A stretch of 14,874 nt of DNA from contig CANQWJ010000012.1 of NCBI GenBank assembly GCA_947627525.1, positions 1-14,874 on the forward strand. The letters are read 5' to 3'. Numbering within the stretch: the first letter of the stretch is position 1; each line of letters opens with the position of its first letter. A program made the position numbers and the translations under genes. The DNA comes from an uncultured Bacilli bacterium. GTDB taxonomy: Bacteria; Bacillota_I; Bacilli_A; RF39; UBA660. The notes beneath the pieces are model-generated. The model did not search any database and was not told the origin of the DNA. It saw only the letters and a program-made list of their open reading frames with translations. Of this stretch, positions 1-6,700 are shown piece by piece.

Positions 1-1286
1 CCTAAAACAAATCTATTATTTATTGGTCCGTCATCGTCACCCTTATAAACATCAAAATAATCTCTATATGTTTTTTGAACTTCCTCTAAAGTTAAACCAC
101 TATAAGCAACTTGATTCTCTAAGTATGCTGCTACATATTCATAAGTACCGCCAGCTATATCGTATATTCCAGTAATATTTCCCGTCGTACTAGCAAGGTA
201 TCCTGTAGGTGTATTATATGGTTGGGTTATCGTCTTATCAGTTCCATAAGTACCAGGAAAAGTATTTTGATTAGCATCAGCAGCTGAAGAATAGCCTGTT
301 AAATATGAAATATTATTATTAGTATTTATTTCATTACCAATACCATATACAGAATGTGATAAATAAGCAACTGCTCCCCACTCAATATTTTTTATCATAT
401 GGGACTCTAAATTTCTTTGATAATTATAAGCATTTTTAAATATATTACCAACTGTTATACTGCGCCATGAATATACATTCGGTTTTATAATAATATTACT
501 ACTTTTAACATCATTAACTTGTGCTTTCTCTATTGTCCAGTCACTAGTTGAAGTTATTGGTTTTGTTACATCACTGTTTTGATTATAACCAGTTTCAAAT
601 TTTCCTACCCATAGACCATTTAATTCTGTTGAACCAAGAGTAAAAGCCGGATGTGTTAAATAATCACCAATTTCAGTTCCTGCAGATTTTCCTATTGTTT
701 TTGTTTCAAAAATAATATTAATTATTTTAGCATTACCAAATAATGTTCTAGCTGAAGTAGCATTATCTAGACCATCATCAACAATATCCTCCATTTTTGT
801 AGCAGAATCATAATCACCTAAGTTCCATAGTTTATACTTATATCTTGGTATCCATACAAAATAACTTTGGATATCACTTTCAGCAATCTTATCACCTGTT
901 TTATATAATTTACTAGGCTCATTTACTAATATAACAGCATTTGCCCATCTTTTTTCTGAATAATTATACCATTTTGTATAAAGACTAGCATAATGAACAG
1001 TTCCATCATTATCTATTGTAACAGGTATCAATTTATTATCTAACTCTGGATCTGCTCCATTCAAAATTGGATCTTTCCATTTTTCTTTTAGCAATCCACT
1101 TCTTTCATACAATTCATCAATTGAACCCTGAACATTTATTGATGATCCGCCACTAGTACTATTATCATATATGACATCAATACTTTTAATTACAGTAGTT
1201 GCAGCATAAACACTAGTTATTGAAATAGCTAAACCAATAAATATTCCTATAATTAACTTATAATTATCTTTAATTTTCTTAACCAT
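1..1286 (-). CDS. Secreted surface protein with FGE-sulfatase/C-type-lectin-like region (partial, C-terminus off the left edge)
   Basis: The frame is open from an ATG at 1286 to the window edge, giving 428 codons with no stop. A good ribosome binding site (GAAAGGAGTA, complement of 1291-1300) precedes the ATG. Residues 1-28 form a signal peptide (KKIK, hydrophobic core, then SVYA before ATT). Residues 36-64 carry a motif with YDN, SG, NVQ and DELY that recurs at the C-terminus of the next upstream gene's product. Residues 85-150 are rich in aromatics (KWYNYSEKRWANAV, YFVWIPRYKYKLW). Residues 301-385 resemble the formylglycine-generating-enzyme/C-type-lectin fold: EWGAVAYL at 302-309 and TGNITGIYDIAGGTYEYV at 368-385, compared with the family pattern GL(Y/F)DM.GN..EW. 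I infer a binding or adhesion module rather than an enzyme, because catalytic residues cannot be judged on a fragment. It is the last gene visible in the leftward secretion operon. Confidence 0.72.
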   Translation of the reverse strand, partial: MVKKIKDNYKLIIGIFIGLAISITSVYAATTVIKSIDVIYDNSTSGGSSINVQGSIDELYERSGLLKEKWKDPILNGADPELDNKLIPVTIDNDGTVHYASLYTKWYNYSEKRWANAVILVNEPSKLYKTGDKIAESDIQSYFVWIPRYKYKLWNLGDYDSATKMEDIVDDGLDNATSARTLFGNAKIINIIFETKTIGKSAGTEIGDYLTHPAFTLGSTELNGLWVGKFETGYNQNSDVTKPITSTSDWTIEKAQVNDVKSSNIIIKPNVYSWRSITVGNIFKNAYNYQRNLESHMIKNIEWGAVAYLSHSVYGIGNEINTNNNISYLTGYSSAADANQNTFPGTYGTDKTITQPYNTPTGYLASTTGNITGIYDIAGGTYEYVAAYLENQVAYSGLTLEEVQKTYRDYFDVYKGDDDGPINNRFVL

Positions 1287-1309
1287 TTTTTACTCCTTTC
1301 TTACTTATA

Positions 1310-1903
1310 TTATTTTAAAATACTATACAAATCATCAAGAGCGCATTGCACATCTGTACATTTAGATCCACTTTTTTTATTATCATAAGATAATATAGCC
1401 GCATAAGGTCTTTCAAAAGTGTAATACATGTAGACAATAGCTGTTTTGTCACTTGGCAATACTTTAATAGTATCTTTATATTTAAAAGTTATATAGAATT
1501 CAACATTATCTTTTGAAGACATTCCCTCTCCTACTTTATAATCATCAATTGTATAAGTAATGTTAGTATTATTTATATCTGCTTTTAAATTACTAATTAT
1601 ATAAACATAATCTGTTTTATTTTGAACAGTTACCTTATAGGTAATAGTTGAATCTAACTGGGATAACGTAATATACATCGCTGTCGTATTTTTTGAATAG
1701 CTACAATTATAAGTTTCAAAACCACTATTTAAACTACTATTCATTTGTAAATCAATAATTCGTACATCTTCATCTATTCTTATTACAGCATCACCAGTTA
1801 TCATCATTTCTTCGTCAAACGATGAACACACTACAGTCATTGAGCATATAACTAATAATAGTAATGAGAAAATATGTACTTTTTTTAATTGTAATATGTT
1901 CAT
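1310..1903 (-). CDS. Small secreted beta-rich protein of the SipW/TasA-type cluster
   Basis: This 197-residue protein starts at an ATG with AAAGGAG about 6 nt upstream (complement of 1910-1916). Residues 7-27 form a hydrophobic signal segment after a short basic start. The mature region opens with ITGDAVIRIDEDVRI, like the openings of the two TasA-like proteins upstream (INGSATVN, INGYATMN). Alternating hydrophobic residues and phrases such as SQLDSTITYKVTVQNKTDYVYIISNL suggest an immunoglobulin-like beta-sandwich. The C-terminal 28 residues (SYDNKKSG, CTDVQC, ALDDLY) match the N-terminal motif of the product of the next downstream gene, whose start is 23 nt away. The role is unknown; I infer a subunit or adaptor of a surface structure. 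Unlike its paralogues, its signal peptide lacks a clear T/A-Y-A processing site. Confidence 0.7.
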   Translation of the reverse strand: MNILQLKKVHIFSLLLLVICSMTVVCSSFDEEMMITGDAVIRIDEDVRIIDLQMNSSLNSGFETYNCSYSKNTTAMYITLSQLDSTITYKVTVQNKTDYVYIISNLKADINNTNITYTIDDYKVGEGMSSKDNVEFYITFKYKDTIKVLPSDKTAIVYMYYTFERPYAAILSYDNKKSGSKCTDVQCALDDLYSILK

Positions 1904-1940
1904 CTTTACACTCCTTTATTTTATATTTTAATTTTGACTA

Positions 1941-3119
1941 CTAAATAATTTCTTCTTCATTTTGATTATCGCTATTTACTGGTGGCTCACTATGGTGGGA
2001 ATTTTGTCTATACATTTCTTTTTCTAAATATGCTTTCGTTAAACGGAATTTATATAATGTATCATTATTTGTCATGATAAAGAAAGATTTCTCACCTGGA
2101 ATAACATCATAATATAAAATTGGTATTTGAAGATTAATTGATGCATCGACCATTTCTTCAAAGCTTTCAGGATAAACAATATTAGTATATTTATCTTCTT
2201 TAATGGAAACTGTTCCATTAACAATTAATTGATCATAATCTTTTAATATTTTATTTAAAGTTATTGTATAGATATTTCCTATTTTATATTTTTCATAAAT
2301 CTTTTTACTTCCAATAAAACCTATTCCAGAAATAAATACTAAAACAACTCCTAAAAGCATTTTAGAAAAATCAATTCTACTACCATTTTTTGATGATAAG
2401 TTACTACTATTATCAATATTGGCAGTATCTATTGTTATATCTAAAGTTTGTTCACTAAGAGGTACTGTTATTTGTAATTTATTAGACTTATCGATTTTTT
2501 CTACATCATCTGAATATTCTCCATCAACATCAATATTCATTGTAATGATGAGGCGACTATCAACTGTTAAGCCATACTCTCTTTTATAAGAGTTAACGTA
2601 GTTGTTATATTCTTCATAATCAATATTAACATTTTCATTAATAACTAAATTATTAGAAGCACTACTATTTTTAACCTCATCTAATAAAACATTATCTTTA
2701 GTGTATAAAACCTTACTTGGATCAGTCTTATTAAAGATTTGTAGAGTTCCTATTATTTTATATTTATAATCAAAATTAATATTTTTATCAGAATGAAGTT
2801 CATATTTAAAATCAGCATTAATCGTATTTATAAGACTAGCAACATACTGCATTCCACTATTTAAATATTTTGTATTGTAATAAGAATTTTCTTTTAAATA
2901 AACAGTATAATCAGCTTTTCCATTCTCGCTATATGCTACTACATTGTCTTTTCTACTTCCTGTAAATGTTTTTATTAATTCGATTATTCCCATGCTAAAA
3001 ACTATAATTGATATTAATAAGATTACATAAAATATTAGTTTGGTAATTGGTATCTTTTTATTTTTGTCATTTAATGTATACATTTTATCAGTACTAAAAT
3101 ATTGAATTTCTTTTTTCAT
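1941..3119 (-). CDS. DUF5305-like bitopic membrane protein, partner of the signal peptidase
   Basis: The product is 392 residues. A short cytoplasmic head is followed by a membrane helix at about residues 27-50, an extracellular domain at 51-250, a second helix at about 252-270 and a cytoplasmic tail at 272-392. The outer domain opens with DYTVYLKENSYYNTKYLNSGMQYVAS and contains FKYELHSDKNINFDYKYKIIGTLQI. The tail contains YPESFEEMVDASINLQIPILYYDV. This layout and these phrases fit the DUF5305 family, which is often encoded next to SipW/archaeal-type signal peptidases; I recognise it by pattern, not by a search. Its ATG overlaps the TGA of the peptidase gene by 4 nt (ATGA at 3116-3119), so the two are translationally coupled. 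It may assist the peptidase or the assembly of its substrates. Function is unproven. Confidence 0.72.
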   Translation of the reverse strand: MKKEIQYFSTDKMYTLNDKNKKIPITKLIFYVILLISIIVFSMGIIELIKTFTGSRKDNVVAYSENGKADYTVYLKENSYYNTKYLNSGMQYVASLINTINADFKYELHSDKNINFDYKYKIIGTLQIFNKTDPSKVLYTKDNVLLDEVKNSSASNNLVINENVNIDYEEYNNYVNSYKREYGLTVDSRLIITMNIDVDGEYSDDVEKIDKSNKLQITVPLSEQTLDITIDTANIDNSSNLSSKNGSRIDFSKMLLGVVLVFISGIGFIGSKKIYEKYKIGNIYTITLNKILKDYDQLIVNGTVSIKEDKYTNIVYPESFEEMVDASINLQIPILYYDVIPGEKSFFIMTNNDTLYKFRLTKAYLEKEMYRQNSHHSEPPVNSDNQNEEEII

Positions 3120-4279
3120 TTCTTATTCTCCTTTATAAATCTATTTAACAAGACTGTTGGATAACCTATGTATGAAACTTTAAATCTTACAACCCCAACA
3201 ATGTCATCGTTTTTGACAGTCCAGTTGTCTATAACTTGTCCTTCTCGATCTCCTTTAGTTGATATTAGATAAGTACTATTTTCTTCTTTGATATCAACGA
3301 TACGATGCGTATATATTGAATCTTTAATTCGAAAGACAAGAATGTCTCCTACTTTTAAATTTTCTAAATGATTTTTTATTGTTTTATCGACAATTATCGC
3401 ATCTCCTACTTGTATTGTTGGACTCATGCTACCAGAACCAACAACGGCAATCCAATAAGAGAAAATATTGCTATATAAGGCTACTATTACAACAATTAAT
3501 AAAACACATGTCCCTATACAAACATTGGATAATACTTTTTTTGTCTTCTTTCTTTCAATCGTAACTTTCTTCTCTTTAGTTAATGTATTATCTATTATAT
3601 ATTTTATAATCAATGGAAGTAGAAACGTTATTACGGACTCTAAGTAAATACTTAGATTTGGATAAATAGGTAATAAATATATATATAAATTCATTATTAA
3701 TTGATAAATTATTGGTGGTAAATATCCATACCTATATGAGAAATCTATTAACATTACATTTTTAGTAATACTAGGCAAAACAACTAATGTTAACATTTTT
3801 AATATTTCTTCATAGTCTTTTATATCATAAGAAGGAATGGCAATTGATAAGTCTAAGGCTGTAAAAATGATTAACATCATAAAATATATTTTTTTATTTT
3901 TATTACTTTTATGACACAAGTTATATCTAAATAATTCTAATAGTATTAACAGAAATATAACAGGAAATGTGTTTTTAATAATATTTGTAAAAGTAAAACT
4001 ATATGGCGACTTAACATAACCTGTAAAGAGACCCAGTCCATATATTATTATTAAAAATGCTACTGTGTAAAAGATAATAACAGTAATTATTCTCTTTTTA
4101 TCTTTATTAATTATTTTTACTCTTTCAAAACCAAATAGTACTATTGAAAAAAATAATAATATCCCAATGGGAAATATTACTTTGTTTCCAATAAATATGT
4201 TCTTGACAAAAATATTTAATATTAAGAATAAAATGGTTATTAATTCAAAAATAATCATTTCTTTTTCAATTCTTTTCAA
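3116..4279 (-). CDS. SipW/ER-type signal peptidase I with N-terminal polytopic membrane domain
   Basis: This 387-residue membrane protein has a C-terminal peptidase domain at about residues 270-370. The nucleophile motif is GSGSMSPTI with Ser284, followed by VGDAIIVDK. A histidine stands where bacterial SPase I uses lysine (IYTHRIVDI, His325), and TKGDREG lies near 342-347. The Ser-His type is that of SipW, archaeal and ER signal peptidases. A helix at about 253-275 anchors the catalytic domain outside the cell. The first 230 residues add roughly eight hydrophobic segments, an extension absent from B. subtilis SipW. The start is TTG at 4279, chosen because GAGGTGAT lies just upstream. The gene sits directly downstream of two genes with SipW-type signal peptides, its likely substrates. 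The stop is TGA, overlapping the next ATG. Confidence 0.88.
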   Translation of the reverse strand: MKRIEKEMIIFELITILFLILNIFVKNIFIGNKVIFPIGILLFFSIVLFGFERVKIINKDKKRIITVIIFYTVAFLIIIYGLGLFTGYVKSPYSFTFTNIIKNTFPVIFLLILLELFRYNLCHKSNKNKKIYFMMLIIFTALDLSIAIPSYDIKDYEEILKMLTLVVLPSITKNVMLIDFSYRYGYLPPIIYQLIMNLYIYLLPIYPNLSIYLESVITFLLPLIIKYIIDNTLTKEKKVTIERKKTKKVLSNVCIGTCVLLIVVIVALYSNIFSYWIAVVGSGSMSPTIQVGDAIIVDKTIKNHLENLKVGDILVFRIKDSIYTHRIVDIKEENSTYLISTKGDREGQVIDNWTVKNDDIVGVVRFKVSYIGYPTVLLNRFIKENKK

Positions 4280-4307
4280 AAAATCACCTCACATTAAATA
4301 TCTTTGT

Positions 4308-4357
4308 AAAAAACATAATAAAAAATTAAATGAGATTACTTTTATACTATGTTTTTT
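4308..4357 (-). other. AT-only inverted repeat between substrate genes and signal peptidase (possible attenuator)
   Basis: Arms AAAAAACATA (4308-4317) and TATGTTTTTT (4348-4357) are perfect 10-bp inverted repeats around a 30-nt loop. On the leftward transcript the second arm ends in U6. The stem has one G-C pair and the loop is long, so any termination would be weak. Its position could lower peptidase expression relative to its abundant substrates. A chance repeat in AT-rich DNA is a real alternative. Confidence 0.3.
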
Positions 4358-4373
4358 TTATAAATAATCTTTT

Positions 4374-4979
4374 TTAGTCAAATGTTGTTGGAGCTTGAGC
4401 ATATATTAAAGTTACTTGTAGGTTAGTTATTGTTACATCATCTTTTGGTAATTCTTCAGCAGTTATGTCTTCTTTATATTTTAATGTTAACTTTAATTCT
4501 CTTGTTGCTCCTGCATTAAGTTCGTCATTTATATTAATCGCTCCTCCTTCTGCGTAAGTTAATTGATATTCCAAATGCTCACATACATTTTTTTTATCAT
4601 CTTCTGCACTTGCTGCACTACTTTCACAAGTTGGTTTTGGAACAGTTATTGAACTTAATTTTGCATTAAAAGTTCCAGCATTTTTAACTGTTACTTTATA
4701 AGAAATTGAATCTCCTGGTGTTGTCAATGTTACTGCATATGTTCCTATTTTTGTGTCTCCACTATCAATAGTTGGTGCTGTTAGTTCTTTCGCGGTTCCT
4801 GTTGTAATTGCAGACTGCAAGTCTTGAAATTGAATCTTCCATGATGATTTATTTACTGTTGCACTTCCATTTATTGTTAATTCTTGTGTAAATGCTGCAT
4901 AAGTTATACCAACAACTGACACTACTACCAATATTAAAATCATTGCTACAAGTATTCCCATTGTTTTTTTCTTTTCCAT
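4374..4979 (-). CDS. TasA/camelysin-like secreted protein with SipW-type signal peptide (copy 2)
   Basis: This 201-residue protein begins at an ATG with GGAGGT 6 nt upstream (complement of 4985-4990). The signal peptide has a basic start (MEKKKT), a long hydrophobic core and the SipW-type ending VGITYAAFTQ, probably cut after TYA at about residue 28. The mature part opens ELTINGSATVNKSSWKIQFQDL and is mostly beta-strand-like, with a conserved Cys pair (KPTCESS and KNVCEHL) that could form a disulfide outside the cell. It ends with a strand-rich LKLTLKYKE, then VTITNLQVTLIYAQ. The gene upstream encodes a clear paralogue with the same landmarks, 14 nt away. By analogy with TasA and camelysin it may polymerise into fibres or act as a surface protein; no enzymatic motif is seen. 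Confidence 0.85.
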   Translation of the reverse strand: MEKKKTMGILVAMILILVVVSVVGITYAAFTQELTINGSATVNKSSWKIQFQDLQSAITTGTAKELTAPTIDSGDTKIGTYAVTLTTPGDSISYKVTVKNAGTFNAKLSSITVPKPTCESSAASAEDDKKNVCEHLEYQLTYAEGGAININDELNAGATRELKLTLKYKEDITAEELPKDDVTITNLQVTLIYAQAPTTFD

Positions 4980-4993
4980 TTTTTACCTCCATT

Positions 4994-5572
4994 CTATTTT
5001 TGTGAGTAGATCATCGTTATTCCAAGTCCTGATATTTCAACAGGATTTGTTGGGATTAAATTACCAGAATATTTAAGTGTTAGTTTTAGTGCTTTTGTTG
5101 TGCCTCTTGCCAAAGTATCATTAATATTAACACTACTACCATCACTATAAGATAAATTGTATACTAAGTTATCACAAACTAATTTGCTATTAGTGTAATC
5201 ATTGAAAACACTACTATTACATATAGGCTTTGGTATCGTTATTGAACTTATATAGGCATCTAATCCACCATCATTTACAACATCAAAGGTGTAGACTGCA
5301 CCATCACCAGTTTGGTAGAAATCAAGATCAAAATTACTTATACTTGTCAATCCATCTTGTAATTTTGGAGTAACTTTCTCACTTGCTTCCCCAATAAGAT
5401 TAACTTTGTGCAAATTTGCAAAATGAACACTCCAATTTCCACTATTCATTGTCGCATAGCCATTTATATCTAAACGACTAGTAATAGTTGCATAAGCAAT
5501 TGACATTCCTGCAATAACTGATAAGATAAGAATAAGCATAGTCAAACCACCAATCAACACTTTAGTTTTCAT
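4994..5572 (-). CDS. TasA/camelysin-like secreted protein with SipW-type signal peptide (copy 1, first gene after the invertible segment)
   Basis: This 192-residue protein starts at an ATG with AAGGGAGAG upstream (complement of 5576-5584). Its N-terminus is MKTKVLIGG, a hydrophobic core and MSIAYATITSRL, a SipW-type signal. It shares with the neighbouring protein the blocks INGYATMNSGNWSVHFANL, ITIPKPICNSS, LVCDNLVYNLSYSDGSSVNIND and ALKLTLKYS, including the Cys pair, so the two are diverged tandem duplicates. Only 22 bp separate the ATG from the left recombination site, and no convincing -35/-10 pair lies there. Its transcription must therefore start inside the invertible segment, either as read-through from the recombinase gene in the present orientation or from the outward promoter after inversion. 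It is probably a structural or accessory fibre subunit, inferred from family and context. Confidence 0.84.
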   Translation of the reverse strand: MKTKVLIGGLTMLILILSVIAGMSIAYATITSRLDINGYATMNSGNWSVHFANLHKVNLIGEASEKVTPKLQDGLTSISNFDLDFYQTGDGAVYTFDVVNDGGLDAYISSITIPKPICNSSVFNDYTNSKLVCDNLVYNLSYSDGSSVNINDTLARGTTKALKLTLKYSGNLIPTNPVEISGLGITMIYSQK

Positions 5573-5593
5573 TGTACTCTCCCTTCACAATTT

Positions 5594-5621
5594 ATCGTAT
5601 AATACTTAATATTCTACGACA
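5594..5621. repeat. Left inverted recombination site
   Basis: The plus strand has arms TCGTATAATA (5595-5604) and TATTCTACGA (5610-5619) around spacer CTTAA (5605-5609), then CA. Its reverse complement matches 6668-6695 at 27 of 28 bases; the one mismatch is T5600 opposite C6689. The recombinase stop codon (5606-5608) and its last codons lie inside the site. On the leftward side no T-run follows, so it does not look like a terminator for the operon. Confidence 0.85.
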
Positions 5622-6559
5622 GAACTAATATAGTTAACTAAATTATCAATACAGCTTCTTTTTTGTTCTATGGTCGAATGCACATACACATCTAATGTTA
5701 TGTGATAAGAAGAATGCCCTAATATTTCACTTAATGTTTTAATATCCATACCTGATTCAATACTTCTAGTCGCAAAAGTATGTCTCAAAGTATGGAAATT
5801 CAAGTTTCTAATACCACATCTTTTCAAAACGTTCTCTAAGTATTTTTCATATACACGAGTATCTTTAAAAGAAGATGAATTAGTCAAAATATAGTTTTCA
5901 TCACTTGATTTAAATTTATATATTAAATCAAGTAAAAACTTTGGTATTGGAATGGTTCTTTTAGATGAATCGCTTTTAGGTGAAGAAATAATTTTCTTGG
6001 TTTTTGAAGTGGCATTAACATCACTATTTTTAATTCTTTGAACTGTTCTATTGATAGATATAGATTGATTGACAAAATCTATATCTTGCCACTTTAGTCC
6101 ACATATTTCACCTAATCTAATTCCTGTATATAAACAGATTAATATTCCTAAATCTCTTATATCTTCTTGATTCCTTAAATAACTTTCAAGAATTGTTTGT
6201 TCTTTTTGAGTTAAATATGTAATTTTTGCTTTTGGCTTTTTTATTTTAATATCAATATTATTTGAAGGATTACGTAGACCAGTAAGAACACCATATTGAA
6301 TTGAACTTTTAATTATATATATTAAAGTTCGTTGCGTTGATAATGATAATTTACTTATTGTATCACTATTAAAAAAATTGTTAATTTTTGATTCGTTTAA
6401 ACATTTAAATTCTACTTGACCAAGTGATTTAACGATATTTATTTCTATCAAATTTTTATATTTTATATAACTTTGTTCTTTTATCTTATCTTTTTTTATT
6501 AATAGCCAATCAGATAAGACTTTTGAATATAATATTTTTTTATTTTTAAAGAATAACAT
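5606..6559 (-). CDS. Tyrosine recombinase, likely the invertase of the flanking sites
   Basis: This 317-residue protein has an N-terminal SAM-like core-binding domain (about 10-100) and a C-terminal catalytic domain (about 115-310). All catalytic residues are visible: Arg148 in TGIRLGE, Lys195 in SSPKSDSS, His256 and Arg259 in FHTLRHTFATR, His282 in LGHSS and the nucleophile Tyr292 in DVYVH. The ATG at 6559 has AAAGGAG upstream (complement of 6566-6572). It resembles phage and Tn916-type integrases, but no phage or conjugation genes are near and no arm-type N-terminal domain is evident. The gene lies wholly between two inverted copies of a palindromic site, and its stop lies within one, which argues for a dedicated invertase. 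The site half it encodes is identical in both copies, so inversion would leave its C-terminus unchanged. It can be co-transcribed into the next gene, 33 nt away. Confidence 0.92.
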   Translation of the reverse strand: MLFFKNKKILYSKVLSDWLLIKKDKIKEQSYIKYKNLIEINIVKSLGQVEFKCLNESKINNFFNSDTISKLSLSTQRTLIYIIKSSIQYGVLTGLRNPSNNIDIKIKKPKAKITYLTQKEQTILESYLRNQEDIRDLGILICLYTGIRLGEICGLKWQDIDFVNQSISINRTVQRIKNSDVNATSKTKKIISSPKSDSSKRTIPIPKFLLDLIYKFKSSDENYILTNSSSFKDTRVYEKYLENVLKRCGIRNLNFHTLRHTFATRSIESGMDIKTLSEILGHSSYHITLDVYVHSTIEQKRSCIDNLVNYISSVVEY

Positions 6560-6605
6560 AAATGCTCCTTTCTTATAAATTTTAATTGCTTATTCTTTTT
6601 TCAAC

Positions 6606-6633
6606 ATAATAGAAGTTTATTGTTTTTTTACAA
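6606..6633 (-). promoter_or_regulatory. Leftward sigma-A-like promoter of the recombinase gene
   Basis: Read on the minus strand: TTGTAA (complement of 6628-6633), a 16-bp spacer, TATTAT (complement of 6606-6611). Initiation near 6599 would give a leader of about 40 nt before the ATG at 6559. The -35 overlaps that of the rightward promoter within the dyad ATTGT-n6-ACAAT (6619-6634). Confidence 0.55.
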
Positions 6634-6654
6634 TCTTTGTATTATAATTATAAT
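6620..6654 (+). promoter_or_regulatory. Outward (rightward) sigma-A-like promoter inside the invertible segment
   Basis: TTGTTT (6620-6625), a 17-bp spacer and a perfect TATAAT (6643-6648) form one candidate. TTTACA (6627-6632), 16 bp and a second perfect TATAAT (6649-6654) form another. Transcription would run through the right-hand site and meets no plus-strand gene in this orientation. After inversion the same promoter would face the gene at 5572. Confidence 0.65.
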
Positions 6655-6667
6655 TAGAGTAGAAGAT

Positions 6668-6695
6668 TGTCGTAGAATATTAAGTATTCTACGAT
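6668..6695. repeat. Right inverted recombination site
   Basis: TG is followed by arms TCGTAGAATA (6670-6679) and TATTCTACGA (6685-6694), perfect inverted repeats around the asymmetric spacer TTAAG (6680-6684). The left site carries the same spacer on the opposite strand (CTTAA), so recombination between them would invert rather than excise. Confidence 0.85.
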
Positions 6696-6700
6696 TTTTT
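6670..6700 (+). terminator. Terminator-like hairpin formed by the right site plus T6
   Basis: For rightward transcripts the right site forms a 10-bp stem with a 5-nt loop, followed at once by six T (6695-6700). The stem has only three G-C pairs, so efficiency is uncertain. It would block the outward promoter in the present orientation. The left site has no such T-run on its outer side. Confidence 0.45.

Larger units (their letters stand above)
5594..6695. other. Predicted invertible DNA segment (recombinase gene plus divergent promoters between inverted sites)
   Basis: The 1102-bp segment is bounded by inverted copies of one 28-bp site. It contains a complete tyrosine recombinase gene and a roughly 100-bp regulatory region with two divergent promoters. 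Inversion would swap which promoter faces the secreted-protein operon on the left. The components are read from sequence; that inversion happens is inference. Confidence 0.72.

Noticed and set aside
3116..3118. Mollicutes-type code with TGA as tryptophan.
   Set aside because: TGA ends the signal peptidase in an ATGA overlap, and conserved tryptophans such as those in RsmG and the transporter are TGG.
3379..4367. Plus-strand frames at 3379-3564 and 4167-4367 antisense to the signal peptidase gene.
   Set aside because: The minus-strand gene is certain. The antisense products are hydrophobic low-complexity sequence without translation signals.
5606..6559. Reading the recombinase as a prophage or integrative-element integrase.
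   Set aside because: No phage, relaxase, excisionase or tRNA att site is visible. The inverted sites around the gene fit inversion, not integration or excision.
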